A stretch of 64,000 nucleotides of DNA from Hymenobacter aerophilus DSM 13606 (GTDB lineage Bacteria; Bacteroidota; Bacteroidia; Cytophagales; Hymenobacteraceae): positions 27,193-91,192 of the forward strand of contig NZ_KB907815.1 in assembly GCF_000382225.1 (NCBI RefSeq), written 5' to 3'. The translations under genes and the position numbers were made by a program. The notes beneath the pieces were generated by a model. That model saw only the letters and a list, made by a program, of their open reading frames with translations. It was not told where the DNA came from and made no database searches. Every line of letters begins with the position of its first letter. The stretch's first letter is position 1. Below, piece after piece: positions 33,790 through 41,584 of the stretch.

Positions 33790-33813
33790 AAGTAAGTTAG
33801 TTGGCGAACACGC

Positions 33814-33921
33814 CTGTCATCCTGAGCAAAGCGAAGGACCTTATTGCGCTGAAACGGCCGTAACAACGACTCGTTTCAGCGTAATAAGGTCCTTCGCTTT
33901 GCTCAGGATGACAGCTTTTTT
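33814..33921. repeat. CTGTCATCCTGAGC hairpin element (family B, copy 1)
   Basis: The left arm CTGTCATCCTGAGCAAAGCG... pairs with the right arm over about 43 bases with one G-T position. The variable triplet is AAA opposite TTT. The loop contains ACGGCCGTAACAACG. The right arm is followed by CTTTTTTT, so it could also terminate mlaF transcription. Confidence 0.93.
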
Positions 33922-34460
33922 TACTCACTCACCGAATCGGCCATGGCGGCGCGGCGTAGGTGGGCCAGGTGGTGGCGGCCGTGCCAGGAGTAGAGCACCA
34001 GCGCCTGATCGAGCGTGAACGCCCGGTTGGAATCGGGGTGGAAGTAGGTGCGCTGCCACTGCGCATCGGTGAGGTTGCGCAGCAGGCGCACCCAGCGGAT
34101 GTGCAGCGCTTCGAGCAGCGCCAGCGACACGGCTGGCGGCGTGGCGGCCGTATCGGGCAGCTCGGCCCAGGCGGCTTCGTCGTAGGGCTTGATGGTGGGG
34201 TTATCTTCGGTGAGGGCCAGCTTGAAGCGCAGATAGGCGTTCAGGTGCGAGTCGGGCAGGTGGTGCACCAGCTGGCGGGCGCTCCAGCCGCCGGGGCGGT
34301 AGGGCTGGTCGAGTTGCTCGGGCGAGCGGCCGGCCACCGCGGCCCGCACCAGGTCGGGCAGCGTGGCCAGGTGGGCAATATAGGCCGTGCGGGCGCCCCG
34401 GTCGAGCGGCTCGGTGGGCAGTTCGGGCTGGCCGATGGGATAACGGGCGTCGTCGGACAT
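33921..34460 (-). CDS. YfiT-type DinB-superfamily thiol (bacillithiol-like) transferase
   Basis: A 179-residue four-helix protein. The order RYPIGQPELP..., GGWSARQLVHHLPDSHLNAY and SWHGRHHLAHLR closely follows the YfiT/BstA family. The histidines of HHLPDSH and WHGRHHLAH are the metal ligands. In Firmicutes these transfer bacillithiol to electrophiles; several Bacteroidetes are reported to make the same thiol, so a detoxification role is reasonable but inferred. The gene points toward mlaF across hairpin B1. Confidence 0.85.
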   Translation of the reverse strand: MSDDARYPIGQPELPTEPLDRGARTAYIAHLATLPDLVRAAVAGRSPEQLDQPYRPGGWSARQLVHHLPDSHLNAYLRFKLALTEDNPTIKPYDEAAWAELPDTAATPPAVSLALLEALHIRWVRLLRNLTDAQWQRTYFHPDSNRAFTLDQALVLYSWHGRHHLAHLRRAAMADSVSE

Positions 34461-34555
34461 ATCTTTTGGGCTATCAGCTGCGGCGGTTAACCGACAGCTT
34501 TTGGATTGGATAATCGGGCAAAACAGGAAAGCGCAGGTAGCCCCATCTATTAAAA

Positions 34556-34598
34556 CCTGAAACCCCGCCTGAACCTTATGTTCAAGCGGGGTTTCAGG
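34556..34598 (-). terminator. Hairpin terminator downstream of the bifunctional nuclease gene
   Basis: The stem CCTGAAACCCCGC / GCGGGGTTTCAGG, with a further six pairs except one mismatch and loop CTTAT, is followed on the minus strand by TTTTAAT. It lies about 67 bases after the minus-strand stop at 34665. Confidence 0.75.
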
Positions 34599-34625
34599 CT
34601 ACAACGGCCTGACGTAGCCCGGAAA

Positions 34626-34662
34626 CTATCAGCTAGCGGCTGTAAGCTAACAGCTAAAATGA
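34626..34662. repeat. AGCTAGCGGC / AGCTAACAGC repeat unit (family C)
   Basis: A short single copy of AGCTAGCGGCTGTAAGCTAACAGC-like sequence lies just outside the bifunctional nuclease stop. A weaker relative at 34466-34500 (AGCTGCGGCGGTTAACCGACAGC) may be its partner arm across the terminator hairpin. Confidence 0.55.
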
Positions 34663-34664
34663 AG

Positions 34665-35285
34665 CTAGTCGTTGCGCTTGTTGAGTTCGTCGCGGATTTT
34701 GGCGGCTTTCTCGTAGTCCTCGCGCTCCAGCGCCTGGGCCAGCATCTTGGTCAGCTCGTCGAGCGACACCTGGCCGCTGGGCTCGCGGGGCGTGGGCGTA
34801 GCGCGGGGCTCGTCGGTATCGATGTCGTCGTCATCATCATCGTCGTCCGAATCTTCGGCGTCGGTTTCGTCGAGGTCAGACAGGATGATACCGGCTTCAC
34901 TGAGCACGCTTTCCACCGTGAAAATGGGCACTCCGAAGCGCAGGCCGATGGCAATGGCATCGGATGGCCGCGAATCCAGCTCGAAGGTGCTGGCCCCGTC
35001 GGAGCACACGATTTTAGAGTAGAACACGCCTTCTTTGAGGTCGGAAATCACCACCTCCAGCACGGCCACGTGGACCTGCTCGGCAAACGAGCGGAACAAA
35101 TCGTGCGTCAGCGGCCGGTTGGGGCTGATTTTCTCGATCTGGATGGCGATACTCTGCGCCTCGAACATGCCGATGATGATGGGCAGGCGGCGGTTGCCGG
35201 TCTTTTCGCCCAGAATAAGCGCGAACGAGCCCGACTGCGACTGGCTGGACGAGAGGCCCAGAATTTCGAGCGGTATTTTTTTCAC
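34665..35285 (-). CDS. Bifunctional nuclease (DUF151) family protein with UVR motif
   Basis: A 206-residue protein. Residues about 1-130 form the DUF151/BFN domain (LPIIIGMFEAQSIAIQIE, SRPSDAIAIGLRFGVPIF). An acidic run follows (EDSDDDDDDDDIDTDE). The C-terminus contains a UvrB/UvrC-like UVR motif (LTKMLAQALEREDYEKAAKIRDELNK), which mediates protein contacts. DUF151 proteins have been reported to have RNase/DNase activity in other organisms. The DUF151-acidic-UVR layout is typical of Bacteroidetes. It stands alone between repeats; a family B hairpin lies 33 bases upstream. Confidence 0.88.
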   Translation of the reverse strand: MKKIPLEILGLSSSQSQSGSFALILGEKTGNRRLPIIIGMFEAQSIAIQIEKISPNRPLTHDLFRSFAEQVHVAVLEVVISDLKEGVFYSKIVCSDGASTFELDSRPSDAIAIGLRFGVPIFTVESVLSEAGIILSDLDETDAEDSDDDDDDDDIDTDEPRATPTPREPSGQVSLDELTKMLAQALEREDYEKAAKIRDELNKRND

Positions 35286-35317
35286 AAGGTGGTGGTTATG
35301 GTCTGGAGAACTGAATA

Positions 35318-35417
35318 AATACTGTCATCCTGAGCTTGCGAAGGACCTATACAGAAGCTAATCCTTTTGAAGTTACCTTCTGTAAAGGTCCTTCGCGCTG
35401 CTCAGGATGACAGTATT
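35318..35417. repeat. CTGTCATCCTGAGC hairpin element (family B, copy 2)
   Basis: Arms start AATACTGTCATCCTGAGC and end GCTCAGGATGACAGTATT. An inner stretch (TTGC versus CGCT) does not pair, unlike in the other two copies. The inner ACAGAAG/CTTCTGT pair is unique to this copy. Confidence 0.88.
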
Positions 35418-35437
35418 TACCTGGTATCCACTTATAG

Positions 35438-36415
35438 CTAGTTCAGCTGCTTTACGGCCTCGGTGAGCTTGGGCAGCACGTCGAACACGTCGCCTACAAT
35501 GCCGTAGTCGGCCGCCTTGAAGAACGGCGCCTCGGGGTCTTTGTTGATGACCACAATCACCTTGCTGGAGTTGACGCCGGCCAGGTGCTGGATGGCGCCC
35601 GAAATGCCGCAGGCAATGTACAGGTTCGGCGACACGGTGATGCCCGTCTGGCCCACGTGCTCGTGGTGAGGGCGCCAGTCAACGTCGGATACGGGCTTGG
35701 AGCAGGCCGTAGCCGCGCCGAGGGCCTTGGCCAGGTCTTCGATGAGGTTCCAGTTTTCGGGGCCTTTCATGCCGCGGCCACCCGATACCACGAGGTCAGC
35801 CTCGGGCAGCAGCACGCCACCGGCCTGGTCCTGCATGATAACTTCCTTGGGCGCGTCGGCAAAGTCGGCGTCGGTCAATTGGGCCGAGAACGACTCGACC
35901 GGGGCCGTTTTGCCGTCCTCGTGCAGGGCCTCAATCGAGTTTTTCTTGACAGCGATGATTTTCCGGTCGCTTTCCAGCTCCACATCGGCAAAGGCTTTGC
36001 CCGAGAAGGCGCCGCGCTTCACCACGAACTTGCCACCATCGGTTTTGGGCAGCTCCACCACGTTGGTCGCCAGGCTGGCTTCGAGGCGGATAGACAGGCG
36101 CGAGCCCACGGCCGCGCCGATGTTGGAGTTGGCCAGCACAATCACTTTCGCGTCCTCCTGCTGGGCAGCGGCGGCGATGAGCTTGGTGTAGGCGCCGTTC
36201 ACAAAATCTTTCAGGCGGGGCTCCGAATCGTAGAGCACCTTGCCGATACCCTGCTCGCCGAGCTTGGCCAGATTGGCCTCGGTAGCCTCGCCCACGGCTA
36301 CGGCCGTGGCGGTGGTGCCCAGCATCTGGGCCACCTGGCTGGCGTAGGAAGCTACCTCCAGCGAGGACTTCTTCACCTCGCCGCCATCACATTCAACAAC
36401 TACTAATACTGACAT
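35438..36415 (-). CDS. etfA: Electron transfer flavoprotein alpha subunit
   Basis: A 325-residue protein. The N-terminal nucleotide-fold part starts [20 protein letters not shown]. The C-terminal FAD domain carries [14 protein letters not shown], the [20 protein letters not shown] stretch and the [21 protein letters not shown] signature. With EtfB it carries electrons from acyl-CoA dehydrogenases to the respiratory chain. etfB is directly upstream on the same strand, with a 109-base spacer that holds an AT-rich repeat. Confidence 0.95.
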   Translation of the reverse strand: MSVLVVVECDGGEVKKSSLEVASYASQVAQMLGTTATAVAVGEATEANLAKLGEQGIGKVLYDSEPRLKDFVNGAYTKLIAAAAQQEDAKVIVLANSNIGAAVGSRLSIRLEASLATNVVELPKTDGGKFVVKRGAFSGKAFADVELESDRKIIAVKKNSIEALHEDGKTAPVESFSAQLTDADFADAPKEVIMQDQAGGVLLPEADLVVSGGRGMKGPENWNLIEDLAKALGAATACSKPVSDVDWRPHHEHVGQTGITVSPNLYIACGISGAIQHLAGVNSSKVIVVINKDPEAPFFKAADYGIVGDVFDVLPKLTEAVKQLN

Positions 36416-36417
36416 TT

Positions 36418-36528
36418 TTATTTAATTAATAATTAACAATTAGTAATTAAGAATTGACTTTGCAGTTTCGGCAAATGCTTCCGCAGCAATTACTAATTCT
36501 TAATTACTAATTATTAATTCAGTTTCAG
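36418..36528. repeat. AT-rich inverted repeat (family G)
   Basis: The left arm (TTTAATTAATAATTAACAATTAGTAATTAAG) and the right arm (CTTAATTACTAATTATTAATTCAG) are approximate reverse complements. They surround a GC-rich centre between etfB and etfA. The design matches 21984-22095. Confidence 0.78.
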
Positions 36529-37265
36529 ATAACTTTCGCTTCGTTGCGCAGCAGCTTGATGAGCTCGCCGGCATTTTCGGCGGGGATGAGCTTGACGCCC
36601 TGCTTGGCGGGCGGCAGCGCGAAGTGGTCGACCTCGGTGCGGGGGGCATCGGCGGTGGGCTCCACTACTTTCAGGGGCTTGGTGCGGGCCGTCATGATGC
36701 CGCGCATGTTGGGGATGCGGGGCTCGCACATGGGCTGCTGGCAGGAGGCCACGAAGGGCGTGTTCACCTCCACGATTTCCTTGCCGCCCTCGATTTCGCG
36801 CTCCAGCGTGGCGGTGTTGCCATTCATATCGAGCTTCATGGCCGGGGCCACGGTCGGGATGCCGAGCAGCTCGCCCACCATGCCGTGCACCTGGAAACCG
36901 TTGTAATCGATGCTTTCCTTGCCCATCAGGATGACGTCGTAGCCACCGTCTTTGGCAATGGCGGCAATCTGCTTAGCCACGAAAAAGGCGTCTTTGGGGT
37001 GGGCATTGACGCGAATGGCGTCGTCGGCGCCGATGGCCAGGGCCTTGCGGATGTTGGGCTCGGTGTCGGCCTCGCCAACGTTGAGCACGGTAACGGTGCC
37101 GCCGCCCTGGGCTTCTTTGAGCTCAATGGCACGGGTCAGGGCGTATTCGTCCCAGGGGTTAATCACGAACTGCACACCGGCCTTGTTGAACTCCTTGTTA
37201 TCGGGCGTGAAGGTGATTTTGGTGGTCGTGTCGGGAACGTTGCTGATGCAAACGAGAAACTTCAT
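36525..37265 (-). CDS. etfB: Electron transfer flavoprotein beta subunit
   Basis: A 246-residue protein. It opens MKFLVCISNVPDTTTKITF and contains the ETF signature region (VEVNTPFVASCQQPMCEPRIPNMRGIMTARTKPL). Also visible are the AMP-binding LAIGADDAIRVNA and MGKESIDYNG. It is the first gene of the etfBA pair on the minus strand. It is divergent from the TPR protein gene with a 72-base gap; TATCTTCG, one base off the -7 consensus, lies in that gap on the minus strand. Confidence 0.95.
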   Translation of the reverse strand: MKFLVCISNVPDTTTKITFTPDNKEFNKAGVQFVINPWDEYALTRAIELKEAQGGGTVTVLNVGEADTEPNIRKALAIGADDAIRVNAHPKDAFFVAKQIAAIAKDGGYDVILMGKESIDYNGFQVHGMVGELLGIPTVAPAMKLDMNGNTATLEREIEGGKEIVEVNTPFVASCQQPMCEPRIPNMRGIMTARTKPLKVVEPTADAPRTEVDHFALPPAKQGVKLIPAENAGELIKLLRNEAKVI

Positions 37266-37337
37266 CTACGGCTGCTTATATGGAAGAAACTAAAGAAAGT
37301 GTCAAATTTGGGCGAAGATACTCAAAACTCCTGCCCT

Positions 37338-37679
37338 ATGGAAACCGCGCCCAGCCGTCTGCAACAGCTCCTGGCCTTCTACGAAGACGACCCTACAGAC
37401 GCCTTTACCATCTATGCGCTGGCCACCGAATACCGCGAAACGGCGCCCGAAACGGCCATGCGCTACTATCAGACGCTGCTCGATGAGCACCCCGATTATG
37501 TGGGTACGTACTACCACGCCGGCAAGATGCTCCAGCACCTGCAAAAGCCCGACGAAGCCGAAAAAGTTTACCAGAAGGGCCTGCGCGTGGCCCGCAAAGC
37601 CGGCCAGCTGCACGCGGCCAGCGAAATTCAGCAGGCCCTCAACCAGCTGCTGGGCCTCGATTACGAGGACGAGGATTAG
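37338..37679 (+). CDS. TPR-repeat protein, small
   Basis: A 113-residue protein of two to three tetratricopeptide helices (TIYALATEYRETAPETAMRYYQTLLDEHP, DYVGTYYHAGKMLQHLQKPDEAEKVYQ, GLRVARKAGQLHAASEIQQAL). It ends in an acidic tail (DYEDED). There is no signal peptide, so it is a cytoplasmic scaffold-like protein of unknown partner. I chose ATG 37338; a longer frame runs through the divergent etfB gene and is an artefact. Confidence 0.82.
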   Translation: METAPSRLQQLLAFYEDDPTDAFTIYALATEYRETAPETAMRYYQTLLDEHPDYVGTYYHAGKMLQHLQKPDEAEKVYQKGLRVARKAGQLHAASEIQQALNQLLGLDYEDED

Positions 37680-37685
37680 CCGCTT

Positions 37686-37790
37686 AGCGTTCCAGTGTCC
37701 CAGGGCTGAAGCCCTGGGCTACGCAGCACGCCAATTGGAACGCTGATTAGCCCAGGGCTTTAGCCCTGGGATGCCGGGACAGTAGAACGA
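37686..37790. repeat. CCCAGGGCTTTAGCCCTGGG inverted repeat (family E)
   Basis: Two palindromic units lie at about 37699-37721 (CCCAGGGCTGAAGCCCTGGG) and 37748-37771 (CCCAGGGCTTTAGCCCTGGG). They are enclosed by GCGTTCCA and TGGAACGC arms. The second member is at 41473-41558. Both copies border the metal-efflux locus. Confidence 0.88.
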
Positions 37791-37825
37791 TAGAATACCG
37801 AGAGCTTCCAAGTCTAAATTGCCCC

Positions 37826-38500
37826 ATGAAAATCCTGCTGGTGGAAGACGAGCCCAAGGTGTCGGCCTTTATCCGCCGGGGGCTGGAGGAGGAGGGCTTC
37901 GAGGTGGAGGTGGCTTACGACGGGCGCTTTGGCCGGCAGCTGGCCCTGGGCCACGCCTACGACCTGATCATTCTGGACGTGATTCTGCCCCATTTCAGCG
38001 GGCTGGAGGTGCTGGCGGCCCTGCGCACCCAGGACCAGCAGACGCCGGTGCTATTGCTCACGGCACTGGGCACCACCCAGGATAAGCTACTGGGCTTTGG
38101 CGGCGGAGCCGACGACTACCTGGTAAAGCCTTTCGATTTTCCGGAGCTGCTGGCGCGGGTGCGGGCCCTGCTGCGCCGCCGGGGCCAGCAAGCCAAAAGC
38201 GCGGTGCTCATCTTCGAAGACCTCACGCTCGATACGGCGGCCAAAACCGTGATGCGCGCCGGCCAGCCCATCAGGCTCACGGCCCGCGAGTTTGGGCTGC
38301 TGGAGCTGCTGCTGCGCCACGCCGGCCGCGTACTCAGCCGCGCCGAGCTGGCCGCCGACGTCTGGGAAGACTCTTTCGACGCCGGCTCGAACGTGGTGGA
38401 TGTGTACGTGAACTACCTGCGCAACAAGGTAGATAAGGGCTTTTCGCAGAAGCTCATCCACACCGTGGTGGGCATGGGCTACGTGCTGCGGAGCGAGTGA
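37826..38500 (+). CDS. OmpR/CusR-type response regulator
   Basis: A 224-residue two-domain regulator. The receiver domain opens MKILLVEDEPKVSAFI, with phospho-acceptor D51 (IILDVILP), T79 region (LLLTA) and K101 (YLVKPF). The C-terminal winged helix (residues about 130-222) reads LTAREFGLLELLLRHAGRVLSRAELAADVW and VVDVYVNYLRNKV. The subfamily resembles CusR/CopR, which respond to metals. The kinase gene follows after 137 bases of repeat DNA. Its likely target is the CTAAT direct-repeat promoter at 40106-40144. Confidence 0.92.
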   Translation: MKILLVEDEPKVSAFIRRGLEEEGFEVEVAYDGRFGRQLALGHAYDLIILDVILPHFSGLEVLAALRTQDQQTPVLLLTALGTTQDKLLGFGGGADDYLVKPFDFPELLARVRALLRRRGQQAKSAVLIFEDLTLDTAAKTVMRAGQPIRLTAREFGLLELLLRHAGRVLSRAELAADVWEDSFDAGSNVVDVYVNYLRNKVDKGFSQKLIHTVVGMGYVLRSE

Positions 38501-38503
38501 TTT

Positions 38504-38636
38504 GACGAGGTGGTGATTTGGCGACGTGGTGATTTGGTGGGCTTAATTCGCCACAGGCGCAGCATAACGTTCTTTCAGCTCACCAAATCACCAAACCACT
38601 AAATCACCACGTCACCAAATCACCAAATCACCACCG
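38504..38636. repeat. GATTTGGTGA-type inverted repeat between regulator and kinase (family I)
   Basis: The left arm (GACGAGGTGGTGATTTGGCGACG) and the right arm (CACCAAATCACC, several tandem copies) are approximate reverse complements. Each is made of short repeated units. It separates the response-regulator stop from the kinase start. Confidence 0.8.
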
Positions 38637-38637
38637 C

Positions 38638-39999
38638 ATGACTATTCGTAACCGACTGACGTGGCTGTTTCTGGGGCTGGTGGCGGTGCTGCTGCTGGGG
38701 GCGCTGCTCACGGCCTTTGTGCTGCAGGTCGATTACACGCACGTGGAGTTTCAGCAGCGGCTGCGCGACCGGGCCCAGGTGACGGGCTACGTATTTCTGG
38801 AGCAGGACGAGTTGGGCGTCGAGTCTTTCCGCAAGTTTCAGCGCCGCTACCTGCGCACGCTGACCGGCGAAGTGCTGCAGATTTACGACCGGCAGTTTCA
38901 GCCTCGCTTTATCGAGCAGGACAAGCGCATCAGCATTCCGGGCAAGGTGCTGGCCCGCATTCCCATCGAGAAGGAAGTATATTTTGACCTGGGCCCCCGG
39001 CAGGCAGTGGGCTTGTATTATCAGGACAACCAGGGCGACTTTATTATTGTGGCCGCCGCCCAAAACCGCTCGGGCCGGGCCCGGCTGGAGCATCTGGCCG
39101 AAATGCTGGCCGGCATTTTCGTGGTGAGTTTGCTGGTGATTTACGGGGCCGGGCGGGTGTTTGCGGGCCGTGCCCTTGCCCCGATTGCCGCCGTCAACGA
39201 CCAGGTCGACCGCATTACGACCCAGGATTTGCACCTGCGGGTGCAGGCGGGTACCGGCTCCGAGCAGGATGAGCTGGCGCGCCTGGCCCGCACGTTCAAC
39301 CGCATGCTGGAGCGCATGGAGGAAGGCTTCGAGGCCCAGCGCACTTTCGTCAGCAACGCCTCGCACGAGCTGCGCACACCGCTTACGGCCACCATTGGCG
39401 AGCTGCAGGTGCTGCTCAGCCGCGAGCGGGCCCCGGCCGAGTACCGGGCGGGCGGGGCCTCGGTGCTGGGGGAGTTGCAGCAGCTCAAGCAGCTCCTCAA
39501 CAACCTGCTCGACCTCACCCAAACCAGCACCCAGACCAGCCTCACCGGCCCCGACGATATTCGCCTCGACGAGCTGCTGTGGGAGGCCCGCGAGGCGCTG
39601 CCGGCCGATCAGCGCCGCCGCGTTCAGATTGCGCTGGGCGAGCTGCCCACCGACTCGGAGCGGCTGGAAATTACGGGCAACCGGCAGCTGCTGGTTCGGG
39701 CGCTGGCCAACCTGCTCGACAACGCCCTCAAGTACTCGGCTCCCGGGCAGGCGGTGGAGGTGCACTTCGATTACCGGGCCGGCCAGCGCTGCATCCGGAT
39801 AACCGACCACGGCATTGGCATTAGCGGCAAGGCGCTGCCGCAGGTTTTCCAGCCCTTCTTTCGCGCCGATAATGCTCGGGTGGTGAGCGGCCACGGTGTA
39901 GGGCTGGCCCTGGCCCGCCGCATTGTGCTGCTGCACGGCGGCGAGCTGCACATATCCTCCGAGCTGGGCGCAGGCACGGTAGTCGAAGTGGTATTTTAA
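38638..39999 (+). CDS. Membrane sensor histidine kinase
   Basis: A 453-residue kinase. The first membrane helix is at about 8-30 and the second at about 157-178 (MLAGIFVVSLLVIYGAGRVFA), enclosing a periplasmic sensor region of about 125 residues. HAMP follows, then the H-box FVSNASHELRTPLTATIGEL with phospho-acceptor His near 243. ATP-binding N-box NLLDNALKYSA, G1 ITDHGIGIS and G2 GHGVGLALARRI are intact. It is paired with the response regulator upstream and lies upstream of a CzcA-type efflux operon, so metal sensing is the likely input. Its TAA stop is the first part of a heptamer array. Confidence 0.92.
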   Translation: MTIRNRLTWLFLGLVAVLLLGALLTAFVLQVDYTHVEFQQRLRDRAQVTGYVFLEQDELGVESFRKFQRRYLRTLTGEVLQIYDRQFQPRFIEQDKRISIPGKVLARIPIEKEVYFDLGPRQAVGLYYQDNQGDFIIVAAAQNRSGRARLEHLAEMLAGIFVVSLLVIYGAGRVFAGRALAPIAAVNDQVDRITTQDLHLRVQAGTGSEQDELARLARTFNRMLERMEEGFEAQRTFVSNASHELRTPLTATIGELQVLLSRERAPAEYRAGGASVLGELQQLKQLLNNLLDLTQTSTQTSLTGPDDIRLDELLWEAREALPADQRRRVQIALGELPTDSERLEITGNRQLLVRALANLLDNALKYSAPGQAVEVHFDYRAGQRCIRITDHGIGISGKALPQVFQPFFRADNARVVSGHGVGLALARRIVLLHGGELHISSELGAGTVVEVVF

Positions 40000-40096
40000 G
40001 CTGTTAGCTGTTAGCTGTTAGCTGTTAGCTGTTAGCTGTTAGCTGTTAGCTCAAAAAACGGAAGCTAGCAGCTGATAGCTGTCAGCTAGCAACTGT
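39999..40096 (+). repeat. AGCTGTT heptamer array (7 copies) with AGCT-rich partner arm
   Basis: Seven perfect AGCTGTT units run 39999-40047, beginning with the last base of the kinase stop codon TAA. A related arm (AGCTAGCAGCTGATAGCTG...) follows at 40063-40096. Confidence 0.95.
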
Positions 40097-40105
40097 TTTT
40101 TCCAT

Positions 40106-40144
40106 TCTAATCTGTTTCTAATCCGGCTCTAATTTGCTCCTAAT
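40106..40144 (+). promoter_or_regulatory. Four CTAAT elements at 11-bp spacing: candidate response-regulator operator
   Basis: CTAAT occurs at 40107, 40118, 40129 and 40140, each exactly 11 bp apart, within a stretch of TTCTAAT/CTCTAAT/TCCTAAT units. One helical turn per unit is typical of OmpR-family direct-repeat sites. The last units overlap the -33 element of the efflux promoter. Confidence 0.7.
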
Positions 40145-40162
40145 ACGGGGGGCGTACTCTTG
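40133..40162 (+). promoter_or_regulatory. Promoter of the efflux operon (TTTG - 18 bp - TACTCTTG)
   Basis: TTTG at 40133-40136 and TACTCTTG at 40155-40162 are separated by 18 bases, matching the Bacteroidetes -33/-7 spacing, with one mismatch in the -7 box. Only about 20 bases remain to the ATG at 40186. Confidence 0.6.
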
Positions 40163-40185
40163 CATAACCAACCCCGAACCCGGTT

Positions 40186-41466
40186 ATGCTTCGCTTTTTC
40201 CTGCTGCTGACAGCGGCGCTTTTACCCTGCTTTTCCGTTCTTTCCGCTACGGCGGCCCCGCTGGGTTCCGACACCCTGCGCCTCACCTTGCCCGAGGCCG
40301 AGCAGCGGTTTCTGGCCGGCAACCTGCAGCTGCTGGCCCAGCGCTACAGCATTTCGGCCGCCGAGGCCCAGATTCAGCAGGCCCGCCTCTGGGACAACCC
40401 CACGATTTCCGTCGAGCAGAACGCCTACAATCAGTACACCCACCGTGCGCTTGATGTAACGCGCCAAGGCAATACCATTGTGCAGGTGCAGCAGCTGTTT
40501 GCGCTGGCCGGCCGCCGCCGCGCCGCCGCCAACGTGGCCCGCCAGGGTATGCTGATTGAGCAGTTTACGTTCGATGATTTGCTGCGCACGCTGCGCTACC
40601 AGCTCCGCAGCACGTTCTACGACCTGTATTACAAGCAGCAAAGCGTGGGGGTGTACGATATGGAAGTGGCCAGCTTCCAGCGCACCGTGAACCTGTACCA
40701 AAGCCAGTACGAGAAGGGCAACATTGCCCTCAAGGAAGTTGTCCGCCTCAAGGCTTTCCTCTTTCAGCTGCGCAACGAGCGGCAGGCGCTGCTGGCCGAA
40801 ATAGCCGCCCAGCAGGCCGATTTGCGCATTTTGCTGCGCGATGAAGCCGGCACCTACTACCTGCTCCAGGCCGACGACGCCCGCCTGCGGGCCCTGACGC
40901 TAACCGGCCACTCCGAGCAGCAGCTCATCGACTCGGCCCAGGCAAACCGCGCCGACGTGCGGGCCCGGCAGGCGGCCGTGCAGCAGCAAACCCAGAACCT
41001 ACGCTACCAGCGCGCCCTGGCCACCCCCGACCTGGCCGTGGGTTACGTGTACGACCGGGCCGGCAACTACATCCAGAACTACAACGCCCTGACGCTGGGC
41101 GTGGCCGTGCCGCTGTTCAACCGCAACCAGGGCAACATCCGCACGGCCCGGAACCAGGTTGACATCAGCCGGGCGCAGCTGAGCCAGCAGCAGCTGCAGG
41201 CCGAAAACGATGTGCAGGAAGCCTGGCGCCAGGCCTACCAGACCGATGCGCTTTACCAGGGGGCCGGCCGCGATACCGGCGACTTCGACCGCCTGATGGT
41301 GGGCATCGACCAGAGCTTTGCCAAGCGCAACCTCACCATTGTCGAGTACCTCGATTTCTACGAGAGCTACAAGAACAACCTGCTGCAGCTCAACAACCTG
41401 CGCGCCATCCGCGTGCGCGCCTTCGAGCAGCTGAATTACGCCGTGGGCCGGCCGGTGTTCCGCTAG
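40186..41466 (+). CDS. TolC-family outer-membrane factor of metal efflux (CzcC/CusC-like)
   Basis: A 426-residue exported protein. A signal peptide (MLRFFLLLTAALLPCFSVLSATAA) is followed by the two OEP-type halves: LTLPEAEQRFLAGNLQLLAQRY, ISAAEAQIQQARLWDNPTISVEQN, and VGYVYDRAGNYIQNYNALTLG then VAVPLFNRNQGNIRTARNQVD. These are typical of metal RND outer-membrane channels. The gene begins the three-gene efflux operon (channel, adaptor, pump) directly downstream of the two-component pair. A family E repeat lies between it and the adaptor gene. Confidence 0.9.
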   Translation: MLRFFLLLTAALLPCFSVLSATAAPLGSDTLRLTLPEAEQRFLAGNLQLLAQRYSISAAEAQIQQARLWDNPTISVEQNAYNQYTHRALDVTRQGNTIVQVQQLFALAGRRRAAANVARQGMLIEQFTFDDLLRTLRYQLRSTFYDLYYKQQSVGVYDMEVASFQRTVNLYQSQYEKGNIALKEVVRLKAFLFQLRNERQALLAEIAAQQADLRILLRDEAGTYYLLQADDARLRALTLTGHSEQQLIDSAQANRADVRARQAAVQQQTQNLRYQRALATPDLAVGYVYDRAGNYIQNYNALTLGVAVPLFNRNQGNIRTARNQVDISRAQLSQQQLQAENDVQEAWRQAYQTDALYQGAGRDTGDFDRLMVGIDQSFAKRNLTIVEYLDFYESYKNNLLQLNNLRAIRVRAFEQLNYAVGRPVFR

Positions 41467-41472
41467 CCCCAA

Positions 41473-41558
41473 CGTCCCAGGGCTGAAGCCCCGGGCTAGT
41501 CAGCAGCCCATTCAGCAGTCTTTTCCCCTCCGTAGCCCAGGGCTTTAGCCCTGGGACC
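41473..41558. repeat. CCCAGGGCTTTAGCCCTGGG inverted repeat (family E, copy 2)
   Basis: The left unit CCCAGGGCTGAAGCCCCGGG and the right unit CCCAGGGCTTTAGCCCTGGG surround about 45 bases with no other clear signal. It lies in the gap between channel and adaptor genes. Confidence 0.85.
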
Positions 41559-41584
41559 CTCGCCCGCCTTCAAGCCCCAACCAT

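Noticed and set aside
37266..37337. Possible promoter box for etfB (TATCTTCG on the minus strand)
   Set aside because: One base deviates from the TAnnTTTG consensus and no -33 element is seen, so it is mentioned only in the etfB entry.
39999..40096. Direct repeats after the histidine kinase considered as a CRISPR array
   Set aside because: There are no spacers; units are 7 bp and contiguous, and there are no cas genes.
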